Positions 22,726 through 34,553 of a stretch of DNA of 64,000 nucleotides are shown piece by piece; the first letter of the stretch is position 1, and the number at the start of each line of letters is the position of its first letter. The stretch comes from Pieris napi (Eukaryota > Arthropoda > Insecta > Lepidoptera > Pieridae). Location: positions 6,041,501-6,105,500 of the forward strand of contig NC_062242.1 of the NCBI RefSeq assembly GCF_905475465.1, given 5' to 3'. The notes beneath the pieces are model-generated. The model ran no database searches. It was not told the DNA's origin and saw only the letters and a program-made list of their open reading frames with translations. Position numbers and translations under genes: made by a program.

Positions 22726-25700
22726 ATGCTAGTTCCCGTAGTGTTATTTTTAATTATTTTAGCTTTGATTGACCTTTACTATAGATTTAATTATAAAGGA
22801 AGGCTGTTTGCAAAAATACCGGGTCCAACTCAATGGCCTATTATTGGAAGAAGTTGGTCTATAGTTTTACCACCTGGTAAGTTATTTTTATTACAAAAAT
22901 CATGATCATCACTATGTTTTTATGTGTATGAAAGGTGTCTTATATTCTACATTTTGAGATCAATCTCTTAGATTCCATATATAGGCAAATAAAATAAATA
23001 TAGCAAGAGACGACGACGGCCAGACCTTCGTCATTATATTAAAGCTGAAAGTTTCTCTGTGTAGTGTTTAGTAAAGTTTAGTAAAGATGTGTATAACGTT
23101 CATTTTTGAAGTTATTGAAGTTATACTTAGAAAAGAGTCAATAATTAATTTTTAATGATATTGCAAAATTTATAATTAAAAAAATTATAATAATAAAGTA
23201 AAAAAAAAACAATTTATTTATAGTTCTACGACAAAAAGTTACTGGACCAAAGTTGTAGAGAATTTAATTTGCAACAAAAAATGTTAACAAATTTTTTTTA
23301 TCAAATAAATAGTTTAAGAGATATATCGTAAATACCATTTCAACCCCTATTTCCAAGATGGCGGCCGTGGGACAAGGGTGGCGACCCCACAAACTTGTTT
23401 TTAGCTTTACATTGACCCCCCCTACACATCAAAAAAATAAAATTGCGTCCTCTAAAAAACGCAACCCCAAATGTAACTTTTCAATGGACTATTAGTATAA
23501 TAACGAAGGTCTGGCCGCCATGGGCTATATTATTTGCGCTTATTATTATTATGATTCTGATAATACAAAATCCTTATGTTACAAATTATAATATTAAAAA
23601 ATCACAATATTTCCGTTAAAACTTTTAACAAGCGATGTATCTTAGGGAAATTGGAATCAATACACTAAATTGCCCAATAAATTATGGTATACCAAATACC
23701 TTGTTTATTAGCTTTGCATGTTAACTCCGCTATATAATACGTTGAAGGGAAATATAGTATGTATAAAACTTTAGGATCAAGATCCATCTTTAGATATCCG
23801 TTTTACTGTTTTATAACATATGTTATACTATATATTATATTGTCCAAGAAAGGCATTACACGTGTATGTTATTGCCATATTTGCAGTTTTAAAAGAAGAC
23901 AAGCTGATTGACTTGATGTTGGATGCATGTAAATAGATCTAAAATACTGCGTTTTAAGTCGTTCTTATCAATGAATTCAATATTTTTTAGATCAACTATT
24001 TTCGTTCTCGAGATCTTTGTATAACAAATACGGACCTGTGGTTGGTTTAAATGCGCTTGATTATAGATATATAAACATTTATCATCCAGAAGACATAGAG
24101 GTAACTTTCAATATTTTATTTACTAATTTACAAATGATGGTAAAAATTAAACAAAACTTTGTTTTTGTGCATTATAAAACCAGCACTCCTAGACTAATAT
24201 AGTCGGCCCTTATTAACATCAAATGCCTCTTGTCCATTTGTTGTAGAAAAAATATGCTTTAGCTTTAAAAATATATTTACTATGTAGATATATATCATTA
24301 TTATTGTATCTATGTCCACGTGTATACATTTTTATATCACAGTTTCTATATTCCCAAATAGTGTATTATGTTTTACTTGAGTAACATGAATTGATTGGCT
24401 AAAGTTGATGAAATATTTTATATTATAACAAAAAGTGAATGATTTGTTATTATTTCTGTATTCCTCATCCAACGAACGTCGCCAGGACGGTCAGGAGAAG
24501 GAACCTGTATCTTTTCTGTTTCTTTATAAATGTACCTATTAACTTTAATTTAAGACTAAACATATTTGCAATTACCTTATGGTTACGAATATTCACCGTC
24601 CGCGACGCCAGGGACCGGACAAAAGTTGACTTTTTTCTGTCAATAATCGTCGCAGTACACAAACAAAGTTGTGCATAAGAATAGATGACAATCGTGCAAG
24701 TAGAAAAAGTGCTATATGTGGTAATGAACGAGAGCCTTAGGCAAGTGCATTAGATCTCTATCTATACAGAGATTCTGCTAATTGTATAAAGTGGGGCTGC
24801 GCGGCAAAATTGCCTCAAGAATATGGAAATTAGCATTATTTAAAATAAAAATAAAATATGTTTATTATGGAACATAAGATACAGGTATCACTTATTCCAC
24901 GTCATTAAATTTGAATTTGTAGGCATCCCTACTCATCGGCAAAGAAGGCCGAGAGAAAAAGCTGGCGTAAAAAACTCTCGGTACTCTTTTAAAATAGCAA
25001 ATCATAAAACAACACTTATTTTTAAAAAAATATCGCAAATTAATTAGAAGTAGCCTGTCTAGCACTAGTCCCAGGCCCTTTTATCAACTAGATAATCGTT
25101 AACTTTATAGTAAGCCTTTTTACACAGCTTTTCTTTAATACATTTCTTAAATTTATTAAAAGGCAGAGATAAAAAAGCGTCTGGGATTTTATTTAAGAAG
25201 AGTATCCCTTTTCCCAAAAAAGACTTAAGTACTAACTTTATTCAGCAAGTATTGTGATCAAGTACATTAGAAAATTAATTTGATATTTCAGATTATATTA
25301 TCTAACACTAAATACAACGAGAAGGATGAACCTTACACGTATTTAAAGCCCTGGCTTCGTGAAGGATTATTAATTAGCAACGGTAAGCAAATAGCAATAC
25401 TGTTATTTAAATATACCACAGTTATATATAATGCATTCGGTTAAGAAAAAAGAGAGATTCCATTTCGAAAGTCGCAAGGTTATGAAGACCGATTATATTA
25501 TATAATCTGTAGACGTAGGCAATTGTGAATTGTGTGTGAAAAATTGAATTACCAGTAAAATCACATTGGTCAAATGGAACGATAGTTTCGAGTGTCTACG
25601 ATTGGAAGCCGCCTGGATGGCACGTACAATCAGTGCGATGAAGTCATACCTTGAAACGAGATAACATTCCAAAAAAAGAGCCACTTTCACCTCCAAAAAA

Positions 25701-28700
25701 AGAGGGGCTTTCATGTTGGCCTGTGGTTGACTGCTAGAAAGACGTCCCTGAAGGTTGGAGAAAACTTCCGAATTCCACGAATAAAATATATATATAATTG
25801 TATGCCTATATTCTTATGTGAAGTAAGCGGCCCCAACAAATATGTAACTTTTTCGTTTTGTTTCTTTAATTTCTTGATTATTTGGTCATATTCCTGGACA
25901 GTGTGTTTGTTAGATATAGTCCAATAAAACATTTCAGGTTTGAAATGGCGCAAACGAAGAAAGATGTTAACCCAAGCGTTCCATTTTAACATATTAAGGA
26001 AATATGCTGTTACGTTCGTGGAACAAACCGATGCGTTCCTTAATAAGGTTCAAGCTGAGGCTGGAAAAGATATGAATTTAATTTCCCTCATCACTATGTC
26101 TACTCTCGAAATAATGTGTGGTAAGTCTATGACAAGACTTAAGATCTTTTTTAAAGACCTTTATCGGTCCAAGAATTCGAACCTATTTATGTTATTAGGT
26201 TATTATGCCTTCCAAACTGATACAATGTGTTTCTATAAATAATTATTAACATGAAGTTTTTTTTAAGAATTTAAGTCTCATAGGCTACAAATGCAGGTGA
26301 AAGTCAATTAATAAATATAGAATCTATAGAATACAAATCATATTATAGAACGATTGTTATCTTTTTTAGTTTACCTACCTGTTTATAACTTGTTATGTGT
26401 TTTCCTGCTCGTGGACTCATTACTTTCTTATTTTGGTTCGATGCCAGCTCCTAAAATCTTGTAATTTTCTATTTAGATAATTAAAGTTTTCATTTGGTAC
26501 TTTGTTATACAAAAAGACAGTTACGTCAGTAGTTACAGTCACGTTATGACAGTCGTTTAGATCACTAATTCTATCTTAGATTAGGGTGAATATCACAAAC
26601 AAGACAAAGAGTTAATTACTCCCATACCTATGACAAAAACCTATTAATATAAGAAAGTTATACCTGAGAATAGCGTAAGTCTCGAGTAGCTTAGGGTGAG
26701 ATTCAGAAACGTGACTTAGCAGTAACTAAGGCTTCCTGTGTCGAAATCCAATACATTTTTAAAGCTACGAACGTAAGCGCCCGTTTTTGAATTCGTTTGT
26801 AGAAGTTGAGGTCCATAATAATACTGCTATTCAAATATTTTAGAAACAACAATGGGGACATCATTGAGCGTAGATATAGAAACAATGACAAGCAAATACT
26901 TCAAAGCTATACATGAAATTGGCGACATATTCTTCGACAGAACGTGCAAGGTGTGGCTCAGAATTGATTGGGTTTTCAATTTAACAAAAACTGGGAAATT
27001 GTTGAACAAAATAGTCAAAGATTTACATAAATTCACCATGAAAATTATACATGAGAGGAAAGCAAACTTTAAAAATAATTTAGATGATAGTAATACCAAA
27101 AAGGGGCGCTTGGCAATGTTGGATCTTCTGCTTCAGAATGAAAAAGACGGCAATATTGATGTTGATGGAATTCGGGAAGAGGTTGATACGTTTCTATTCG
27201 AGGTAGGTTGTTACGACTTAGTTTTAGGTATTCCTAAATACATATATTATTCATTATAGTTTAAAAAAAGCCTCGAGAAGTTATATATTATATATATATA
27301 ACTTCTCAACCTTAGCAACTGGGGCCTTCGGACGATCAGTCAGTGGTTAGACTTCATACTTCCTCCACATGTTTATAAATTAAATTGACAATATGCTTGG
27401 CTAGAGATTTTGTTCAAAATGTTATAATTTTTTTTATTCCGAAACAATTGGAGAAGAACATAGTGAGGCAACCGGCATCCCAAAAAGTCCATAGCGTGTC
27501 AGGCAATGAAGGCTGATCACCAACTTGCCTACTAAGAAAAATAAATGATCGATAAACGAATTAATTTGATTCATTTTTTTATAAAGTACCTACCTATACT
27601 AACTGATTTGACTTTAAGCTTGCAGTGAGTTTATATTTTAACTGAACATATTATTTTCTTGTTATTTTCAGGGACACGACACCACTGCATCGGCTCTTTG
27701 TTTTTTGATACTAGAAATCGCTAATGACACTACAGTACAGGTAGGTGTCTATGATCCTAGTGGGCTCATCATCTGTTTCTGATTCTCCCAAGCTTTAATA
27801 TTAAACCAGATAACCATTAAACGAATAAGGAAGGTATATAAAAAAATATAAAAATTAAATTATTATTTACAGAATAAAATATACGACGAATTAACGCATA
27901 TATTTGGAGACTCGAATCGCGCACCTACGATGGACGATTTAGCAGAAATGAAATATTTAGAATGTTGTATCAAAGAATCGCTTCGACTTTATCCAAGCGT
28001 GCCTATGATAAGTCGATATATAAGGAAAGAAATGCAGTTTAGTAAGTATATAAACATGACTCTATTCTAAGACGTGTAAAAATTATCTGTAAAAAAAAAT
28101 CCTCTAAGATATAAAGGAAATGCAAAAAGTTCATGGTTATGCATATTATCCAAATAATCTAATACGTTAACTTTTAAATAATTTATTTTATGTATAGTAT
28201 AACAATGCTGAATGCTCAATATTTTATTATTTTTATAAATAATATACATACGTAATTTCATCGTAACATGATTGGTACCAGTTAAGTAATAGTAAAATAT
28301 CTTAAAGCTGCTGGTGGTCGAAACATTCAATAAGCCTCACTATACATGGACCCGAAATACAAAAATTTGCTGCATAGTATCTTCGTGTCATTTAATACGT
28401 CCTTTGCGTTTAATTCTGGTGCTAAAATAACACTTATCAAAAAGTAACATTTAGTTTTGAGACATTACGACTAAAATTAAGCATGCTGTCATGCTTCCAT
28501 AGAAACCATGTGAGATTGTGTCTATTATTACTTCTGAGATGCTGAACTAGAATAAAATTAACAGTCAATCTTAGGCAGATTCAGTCAAGCCAAGCCCCCA
28601 TTAAATATTCCGGGTCACAAAAGTATACTAAGGATTTTAAAAATGTTCATCTTTCACGAGTGTTGAATTCCAGGTAACGGCTGCAGAATACCCGCGGAAA

Positions 28701-29225
28701 CTGTCTGCATTATATGTGTATATGACGTACACAGATTACCCAATTTGTACCCTGAACCAGAAAAATTTATACCTGAACGCTTTCTTCCGGAGAACAGTGA
28801 TCACCGCCATCCTTTCGCCTATATTCCGTTTAGTGCTGGACCTAGGAATTGTATTGGTTAGTTTTCCTTTATAAAATAGTTGTACTATATTAAAAGCTAT
28901 GTATTGTTAATGAAGTGAAATAGAAGTAGCCTGGTGGTTAATCATGCGATTCTCAACCCTGCGTGCGTTTAAACCCAGTGGAATGGATTATTCTGTCTAT
29001 GTAGGTACGCTATTACCAAGTTCGAGACATAAGCGTTGTATCATTAATATTTTTTCAGGTCAAAAATTCGCCATGTTGGAAATAAAAACATTGATATCGG
29101 GGCTAATTAGGCGGTTTCACGTGGATCCTGTTACTAAAACAACTGATATTCGTTATAAATGCGACTTGGTGCTGCGGACGACTCACCCTCTCTACGTAAA
29201 ATTCAGGAATAGAGAACAAAAATAA
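22726..29225 (+). CDS. Cytochrome P450, CYP4 clan
   Basis: Microsomal haem-thiolate monooxygenase of 493 residues. Nine exons: 22726-22876, 23991-24100, 25292-25382, 25938-26120, 26844-27202, 27672-27740, 27873-28041, 28674-28856 and 29059-29225, all phase-consistent. An N-terminal hydrophobic anchor (VVLFLIILALIDLYY) precedes the PGPTQWPIIG hinge. Then come KWRKRRKMLTQAFHF (helix C, CYP4-clan type), ETTMGTSL, the I-helix oxygen motif GHDTTAS (starting at residue 299), ExxR in KESLRLYP (Glu356/Arg359), PERF (411-414) and the haem loop FSAGPRNCIG with Cys437. All key residues are present, so it looks functional. CYP4-clan enzymes oxidise fatty acids, hormones, odorants or plant toxins; the substrate is not readable here. 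It could be CYP4, CYP340 or CYP341. The stop lies within AATAAA. Confidence 0.95.
23018..23516. mobile_element. MITE with GGCCAGACCTTCG inverted termini in P450 intron 1
   Basis: A 499-bp element starting GGCCAGACCTTCGTCATTAT and ending TATAATAACGAAGGTCTGGCC. The interior has a GC-rich block at about 23355-23430 and no ORF. I cannot define a clear target duplication (flanks GACGAC and GCCATG), so the superfamily stays open. Confidence 0.65.
24842..25245 (-). mobile_element. 5'-truncated LINE copy in P450 intron 2, antisense
   Basis: About 400 bp matching, in reverse orientation, the 3' end of the LINE at 45001-46893. Shared segments include the complements of AAAGGGCCTGGGACTAGTGC, GCTAGACAGGCTACTTCTAA and CTCTCGGCC. 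The A-rich 3' tail faces left (24829-24842). It carries only the last stretch of the reverse-transcriptase ORF. Confidence 0.8.
27425..27580 (+). repeat. SINE remnant in P450 intron 5
   Basis: Contains the body typical of lepidopteran SINEs: GTGAGGCAACCGGCATCCC, GTCAGGCAATGAAGGCTGAT and CACCAACTTGCCTACTAAG, then ATGATCGATAAACG. The tRNA-related head is not preserved. Confidence 0.55.
29220..29225 (+). promoter_or_regulatory. AATAAA poly(A)-like signal over the P450 stop
   Basis: The end of the coding sequence reads CAAAAATAAACC, so AATAAA overlaps the TAA stop at 29223-29225 (the exact hexamer is offset by one base). It has the same arrangement as the LARP7 stop, and would give a very short 3' UTR if used. 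Confidence 0.4.
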
Positions 29226-31019
29226 ACCTTTTAAAATTTATTGGAGTGTGTTTTATTATGAACCACTGCTGAGAATGCGTGCCTATCGCGGCTTTATCAT
29301 TATTATACTCGTAGATTTATTCCCTTTTTGGGCTACAGTGCAATTTTTTATGGATGGATAGAACGACAAAATTATGAGTATTGGCCTTTTTTAATTTCCG
29401 TGGCACATCACCGAGCCTTAGCGGTGCTATAGCTTTAGAAATGTATGTACCAGTAAAATGTGCGACATCAAAATCCGTATTCAAAGCAGCAATTTGCCCA
29501 CTTATATGTAAATCCGGTTAAAACGATGTTGTTCCATAATAATTGAGTCTACGGCGTCTAAAGTGTACGAGCAAGTATTGTCTTACGCCCGAAGCTAATA
29601 ACCTATCTCAATCCATAATAAACATCTGAGATAGTAGGTAATCTTAATCCATATGTTGTAACAAGTGTGCCAATAACCAATCGACGGATTGTAATAGCCA
29701 TCTGTCGATACAAGTTATCCATGGGAGGTCGTATCGGTGTCTGTGGATAGACCTTTGTATGAAAATGACAGTTGACGAAAGCTCGATTTCAACAGTTAAT
29801 TATTTTAACAGATTTTAACTTACACCAGTTTTTTAAATAATAAAAAAAACTGTTTGTTATGTTTTAAACATAACATGTATATTTTAATGTTATTTGTAAG
29901 TGCGGTTTTATTTACTTTATTTGGTTCACATTGATTATTTATCAAATATGAGTGAAAACTCTGTAAAATAGAACGACAAAGAGCATTTTATCCGTCGCCA
30001 AAAATGGATTGTCTTCGTAGGGTTTGGCTATTGGGATGCAGATAGGAGATCGATCGACTGACACGGTCTTGATTGTGGATTGATTATTGGGTTCGAGCGT
30101 TAGGTGTAAATAATGTAGGTACACTGTTTACATAAAAAAAGATTGTTTTATAAAAAAAGTTTATTACAATGTAAATGCAACATCAAATTCAGTCTTAATA
30201 TACACTTAGCTTATAATACAGGAGGCACTGGCACATTGATTTCGATTACAATATTACTTCAAACATTCACAATACAAAGGAAATTGTTTTAAAAGCGTTA
30301 TAGTTACCAGTTAAAATTATACACGTATTTTGTTCAATCAGTACACATATTGTGAAATGTATGATTAAGGTGTTATGTATTTATAAAAGAATTTATAAAG
30401 TATATTATATAGTAATTAATATAAACATTAATTGCCGATTAACATAAATATTCCTTTTAAGTACAGCTGCAAAAGATACTTAATTTTACAATTTAAAGAA
30501 TTATTGTTTGTTAGGATTATTTATTCCTGTAAGATGCGTTACTTATACATTTATGTATACTAATTTAATTTACAAATCTTATAATTAAGTACAAATTTAT
30601 AAAAATAGTTATTAGCTGTCAAAATTGCACAATTAAAACTAATTCTAAATTGTAATACTCCTTATAAAAATCATTGAATTGGATATATCATTTATCTGCA
30701 CATGAATCACATGAAAAAAAATACGAAAACGTTTATGGCATTCAAACATACATTATCATCTGCTAATTATTAGTTAAACTCAGTTGTTAAAATTGTCTAT
30801 TGACGATAAATGTGTATAAAATTAAATCTATGTATTTCATTTATACAGCACCAAAATTAATTAATAGGATTTCATATAGGAAAACAATGTCAATGCTAGA
30901 CCAGTTATAAAAAACTAAAACTTATGCTAATTGGCGAACATATTAATATTATCACAATGAAAATAAGCTTATTACAAAACTAACAAACCGTATATACAAA
31001 CGAGGTAGATTTTAAATTT
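29226..31019. other. Convergent intergenic region, P450 / CACHD1-like
   Basis: 1.8 kb. The right part (about 30150-31019) is probably the long AT-rich 3' UTR of the minus-strand CACHD1-like gene. The left part has no recognisable gene. Short open frames here have no family features. Confidence 0.5.
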
Positions 31020-34000
31020 CTAAGAAGCTTCCATGTTTCGGTGGACGGTCACAGGGGCTATAACGCTATTTTTTCCACACGGTAATACAGTCATGGTTAA
31101 ATCTGTTTGCATAAGCCGTGGTTTAACCCTAGCCGGAGGAGGAAAACTAACATCAGACTTTGTATCATCTGAAAGTACGGTTGGATCATTTACAGAAAAG
31201 CCAGTTGCTTCTGAATCCTCATGAGGTGTCATCGTAGAATAACCCTGATCTGAGCCCCCAGCTGTGTGAGGCCGTCTATATCCCGTTATCACACGGTAGG
31301 GAGATATTGGAGCTTCAATTTCCAAAGCTGGTAATAGCTTATCTTGTCCAGAAGCATCGTGCATATCATCAGATTGTAAATGACCCATCTGCACATCAGC
31401 ATCATGCCATGTTTCAGCAGGACCGTCAACGTATAAATTGTGACAACTTGCAGTAGTGGTATTCTGTTTATAGCAGTATGTTGCTACAGCTATTATCAAA
31501 CTGACTGTTACAATAAACCCTGCTATTGGACCTATGGCTGAATAACTAGCAAATGCATCTTTATTTATATGACCAAAGGTACCCTCTCCATATGGAGTCA
31601 CAGCACCCAACACACCATTAAAGCATGTAGACTGTGACGTACAGAAAGGAGTTGTCAAAGGGGATCGTCCATCGGCATCAATTTGACACCATTCGCAGCC
31701 TAATACACCCAGACAAGCGGAATGCGTGAGATATGCCTCACACTGAAAATCAAAGCATGACTTAAGATTTTCAGCTACATTGTGGAAGTAGTGGGATTTA
31801 TGATTATTACTTTCGGGAGTAATTCCGCACAGCGGTACATTCTGGATAAAATTTGAAGCGTTTGAATTGGGACACTCAAACTGTTCCGAGCTACACTCGC
31901 AAGGGCATTCGCATTCCGTTTGTTCCATACGATTACAATTTAAACATAGACGATCTACCATACTGCATGGGCAAAATGCGCCAACACTGCATGATGCATT
32001 AATGAGGCCAATGAAGGCGTTAGTACCAGGTATAGCAGTTATATAATAGTGTACACAATGATCTGTGGATACAACATTTGATAGAACAGAGGACAAGGAT
32101 GTGTTGAAATCATAGTATCTTTGAATTGTTTTATCATAGAAATTGTTGCATAACCTTTTAGTAACAAACCCTTTGTGATTCAACATATCAATTGCAATCA
32201 TTGATTCTTTATGTGTTATATGTTGTTGCTCAATTGGGCCTGAACCATTTGGATCCATTAGACCAGGATGGGACACTAAATAACCCCTATTATTCATGAT
32301 AAAACATTTGTTATATGACATGGAACATAGAGGTGAACTATCTATCAGAATTTTGTATAAAAATCCCATAGTAACATCCATTGCTACTACCATGGCAGGA
32401 TAACTAGGGCTTTTAATAGAAAACGAAATTGTAACAATATATCCTGCACCACCAACATCCAAATTAGGAGAAGTTAATATGATTTTTCCAGGATTTTCTA
32501 TAGCATGTGTGTACCAGGGTCTTCTCACTGGTTCATAATCATATTCTAACACAGTCCCAGGAAACATTACAAGTACTCCACTATCTGTAACTGCATACCT
32601 CCTGACTACATATTTGGAAAGGCTGCCATGCAAGTGTTGTCTCTTATAGAAAGATAATATAGAATTTAAAAAGCCTACATCATGTTGTATTTCACTTTTC
32701 AGACCAGGATTTGATAACAAACCATGAGCAACACTCCTAAGATAAGCTAAGTAATTCTGCATATATGTTATAGCCTCTTGACCATCGCCCATATCATAGA
32801 GATAAGTAAATGGTGATTGAAAACTAGAAGGACTTAAGTACACAGTACCCTGTTCAATAGTTGATATCTGTTTAAAATGTCTACAAATCCTACCAGTCCT
32901 TGGAGGAAATAAATCTATTCTATGAAAAAGAATCTCTTTATTTGTTCTTGAAAGAAAGGTATTTGACATATTAAATATTGTAGAATTTGATTCCTCAAAA
33001 ACAATACAAGCAATATAGAGTTGTCTTACCCATTTCCATGAATAAGTGATTTTACTTGTCGTATTATTATTAATAACAGTCATATTACCTGAACTGTTTA
33101 CAAGCATTTCTTGCATGACATTTTCAATAAATGGAGAGGTTTCAATTTTATCCAAAGTTGTAAATTTAATTTTTTCCGAAATAGCTTCAGGTCTTGGAAA
33201 GTATGTATGCATAAGAATTTTACCTGAAAAATCCATGACAAATGCTCGCCTTTGAATGTTTCCTTTAAAATAAATAATATCTTCGGCAAGGTCAGACCAG
33301 TATAAATCCAAACCAAGGATGCCGCTTGATGTTGGAATAACCATAGAAACAATAAAATCCCTTTCTGTTGCTTCCCAAATAGGTAATTCCACTTTCAGTT
33401 TGTGTTCATACTTATTAGGCAGCAATGATAGAAATGCAGAGGCTACTTGGCCAATCACTCCACTGTCATTGATATGCATTTTCATAACAGAATGATTATT
33501 AGAATGATTGTGCCACTTGTCGAAGTGTAAGATACCCAAAGAACAATTTTTATCAATGTAGTTTTCATATAGTAAACCAATGGCAAACTTTACATTTTCA
33601 TTTGTTGAATGTGGAAATATCTTTAGCCATATATCGTTTTCCATTACTTTTGTATCTGTCAGAAAAATTAATAATTTGTTTTCTGGTAAATGTGTTTCAT
33701 TCAAGAGTGTTTTTAATTCTCTACCAATTGTTTGAGGGGGAAGACTTGTAGATGAAAAATCTATTGTTGACAAATATTCACGAAACAGTAATTTGTTACT
33801 CTCTGTAGCATTACCAATATTGGACACATCATTACTGCAGATATCTTCAAACTTGATAAAGCTTGTCATATTAGTAATCTTTAAAGCAATCATATCTATA
33901 GATTGCAAAGCATATACAGTTTCTTTTGCAATATTAATAGCATGTTGTAACGATTCCATTCTCATATTATTATCAATGATGAAAACAACCAATTTAGGGC

Positions 34001-34553
34001 TTCCATGAATAACTTTATGGTATAAATACCGTAAATTAGAATGAGGTATATTTGTACAATCTTTGTCTGTTGCATAATCAATGTGCGCCAAAAAGTATTG
34101 TCTTTTTATCTTCAAATCTTTAAAGCGTTCAAGCATATTTATCTGAGGATCTTTAGAAACATAACTTGGTTTGACGAAAACTGATTTTCTGATAGAATTA
34201 AAGGGGCATGGATGAGTAAAAGTAAGTGTATTATTCAGATCAAGAGATTCCTTCATATCCAAAAGTATATTCACTGCTGAAGAAAGTTTGTAATTAAGTT
34301 TTTCTACTATGTTGGAGAGCAATGCATCTGTTGTATCATAGTTCAATTTGTATGCAGTTCGTACTTCTAAATGCGATGTATATTCGCTTCCTAATTCTTT
34401 AACAGTATATTCTGTTAACTTGGTAGCTAGAGTATGAGACAACTGCTTTATACTTAACTTATAGTCACAGCGGCTGCTATTTGTAGTGCAATCTTCATTT
34501 TGCGAAAGCACTCTAGAAACGCCGATAATTACTATAAAACATTGTATATTCAT
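31020..34553 (-). CDS. CACHD1-like VWFA and Cache domain membrane protein
   Basis: Type I membrane protein of 1177 residues in a single uninterrupted exon, ATG at 34553 with an AAAC upstream context. It is related to calcium-channel alpha2delta subunits and matches CACHD1 in layout: signal peptide about 1-17; VWA-N region about 25-185; VWA about 186-375; two Cache (dCache) units at about 390-560 and 650-850 (YEPVRRPWYTHAIENPGKI, then VVAMDVTMGF); a Cys-rich block about 880-1000 (ECECPCECSSEQFECP); a transmembrane helix about 1038-1058 (IAGFIVTVSLIIAVATYCY); and a cytoplasmic tail. The VWA metal site is degraded: the DxSxS position reads DNNMR (194-198), so metal-dependent binding is unlikely. 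Many N-glycosylation sequons are present. Vertebrate CACHD1 modulates T-type calcium channels and Wnt receptors; a similar role here is inference. Confidence 0.9.
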   Translation of the reverse strand: MNIQCFIVIIGVSRVLSQNEDCTTNSSRCDYKLSIKQLSHTLATKLTEYTVKELGSEYTSHLEVRTAYKLNYDTTDALLSNIVEKLNYKLSSAVNILLDMKESLDLNNTLTFTHPCPFNSIRKSVFVKPSYVSKDPQINMLERFKDLKIKRQYFLAHIDYATDKDCTNIPHSNLRYLYHKVIHGSPKLVVFIIDNNMRMESLQHAINIAKETVYALQSIDMIALKITNMTSFIKFEDICSNDVSNIGNATESNKLLFREYLSTIDFSSTSLPPQTIGRELKTLLNETHLPENKLLIFLTDTKVMENDIWLKIFPHSTNENVKFAIGLLYENYIDKNCSLGILHFDKWHNHSNNHSVMKMHINDSGVIGQVASAFLSLLPNKYEHKLKVELPIWEATERDFIVSMVIPTSSGILGLDLYWSDLAEDIIYFKGNIQRRAFVMDFSGKILMHTYFPRPEAISEKIKFTTLDKIETSPFIENVMQEMLVNSSGNMTVINNNTTSKITYSWKWVRQLYIACIVFEESNSTIFNMSNTFLSRTNKEILFHRIDLFPPRTGRICRHFKQISTIEQGTVYLSPSSFQSPFTYLYDMGDGQEAITYMQNYLAYLRSVAHGLLSNPGLKSEIQHDVGFLNSILSFYKRQHLHGSLSKYVVRRYAVTDSGVLVMFPGTVLEYDYEPVRRPWYTHAIENPGKIILTSPNLDVGGAGYIVTISFSIKSPSYPAMVVAMDVTMGFLYKILIDSSPLCSMSYNKCFIMNNRGYLVSHPGLMDPNGSGPIEQQHITHKESMIAIDMLNHKGFVTKRLCNNFYDKTIQRYYDFNTSLSSVLSNVVSTDHCVHYYITAIPGTNAFIGLINASCSVGAFCPCSMVDRLCLNCNRMEQTECECPCECSSEQFECPNSNASNFIQNVPLCGITPESNNHKSHYFHNVAENLKSCFDFQCEAYLTHSACLGVLGCEWCQIDADGRSPLTTPFCTSQSTCFNGVLGAVTPYGEGTFGHINKDAFASYSAIGPIAGFIVTVSLIIAVATYCYKQNTTTASCHNLYVDGPAETWHDADVQMGHLQSDDMHDASGQDKLLPALEIEAPISPYRVITGYRRPHTAGGSDQGYSTMTPHEDSEATGFSVNDPTVLSDDTKSDVSFPPPARVKPRLMQTDLTMTVLPCGKNSVIAPVTVHRNMEAS

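Noticed and set aside
27278..27306. Short palindrome AAGTTATATATTATATATATATAACTT as a regulatory site
   Set aside because: A simple AT-repeat palindrome in an AT-rich intron; expected by chance.
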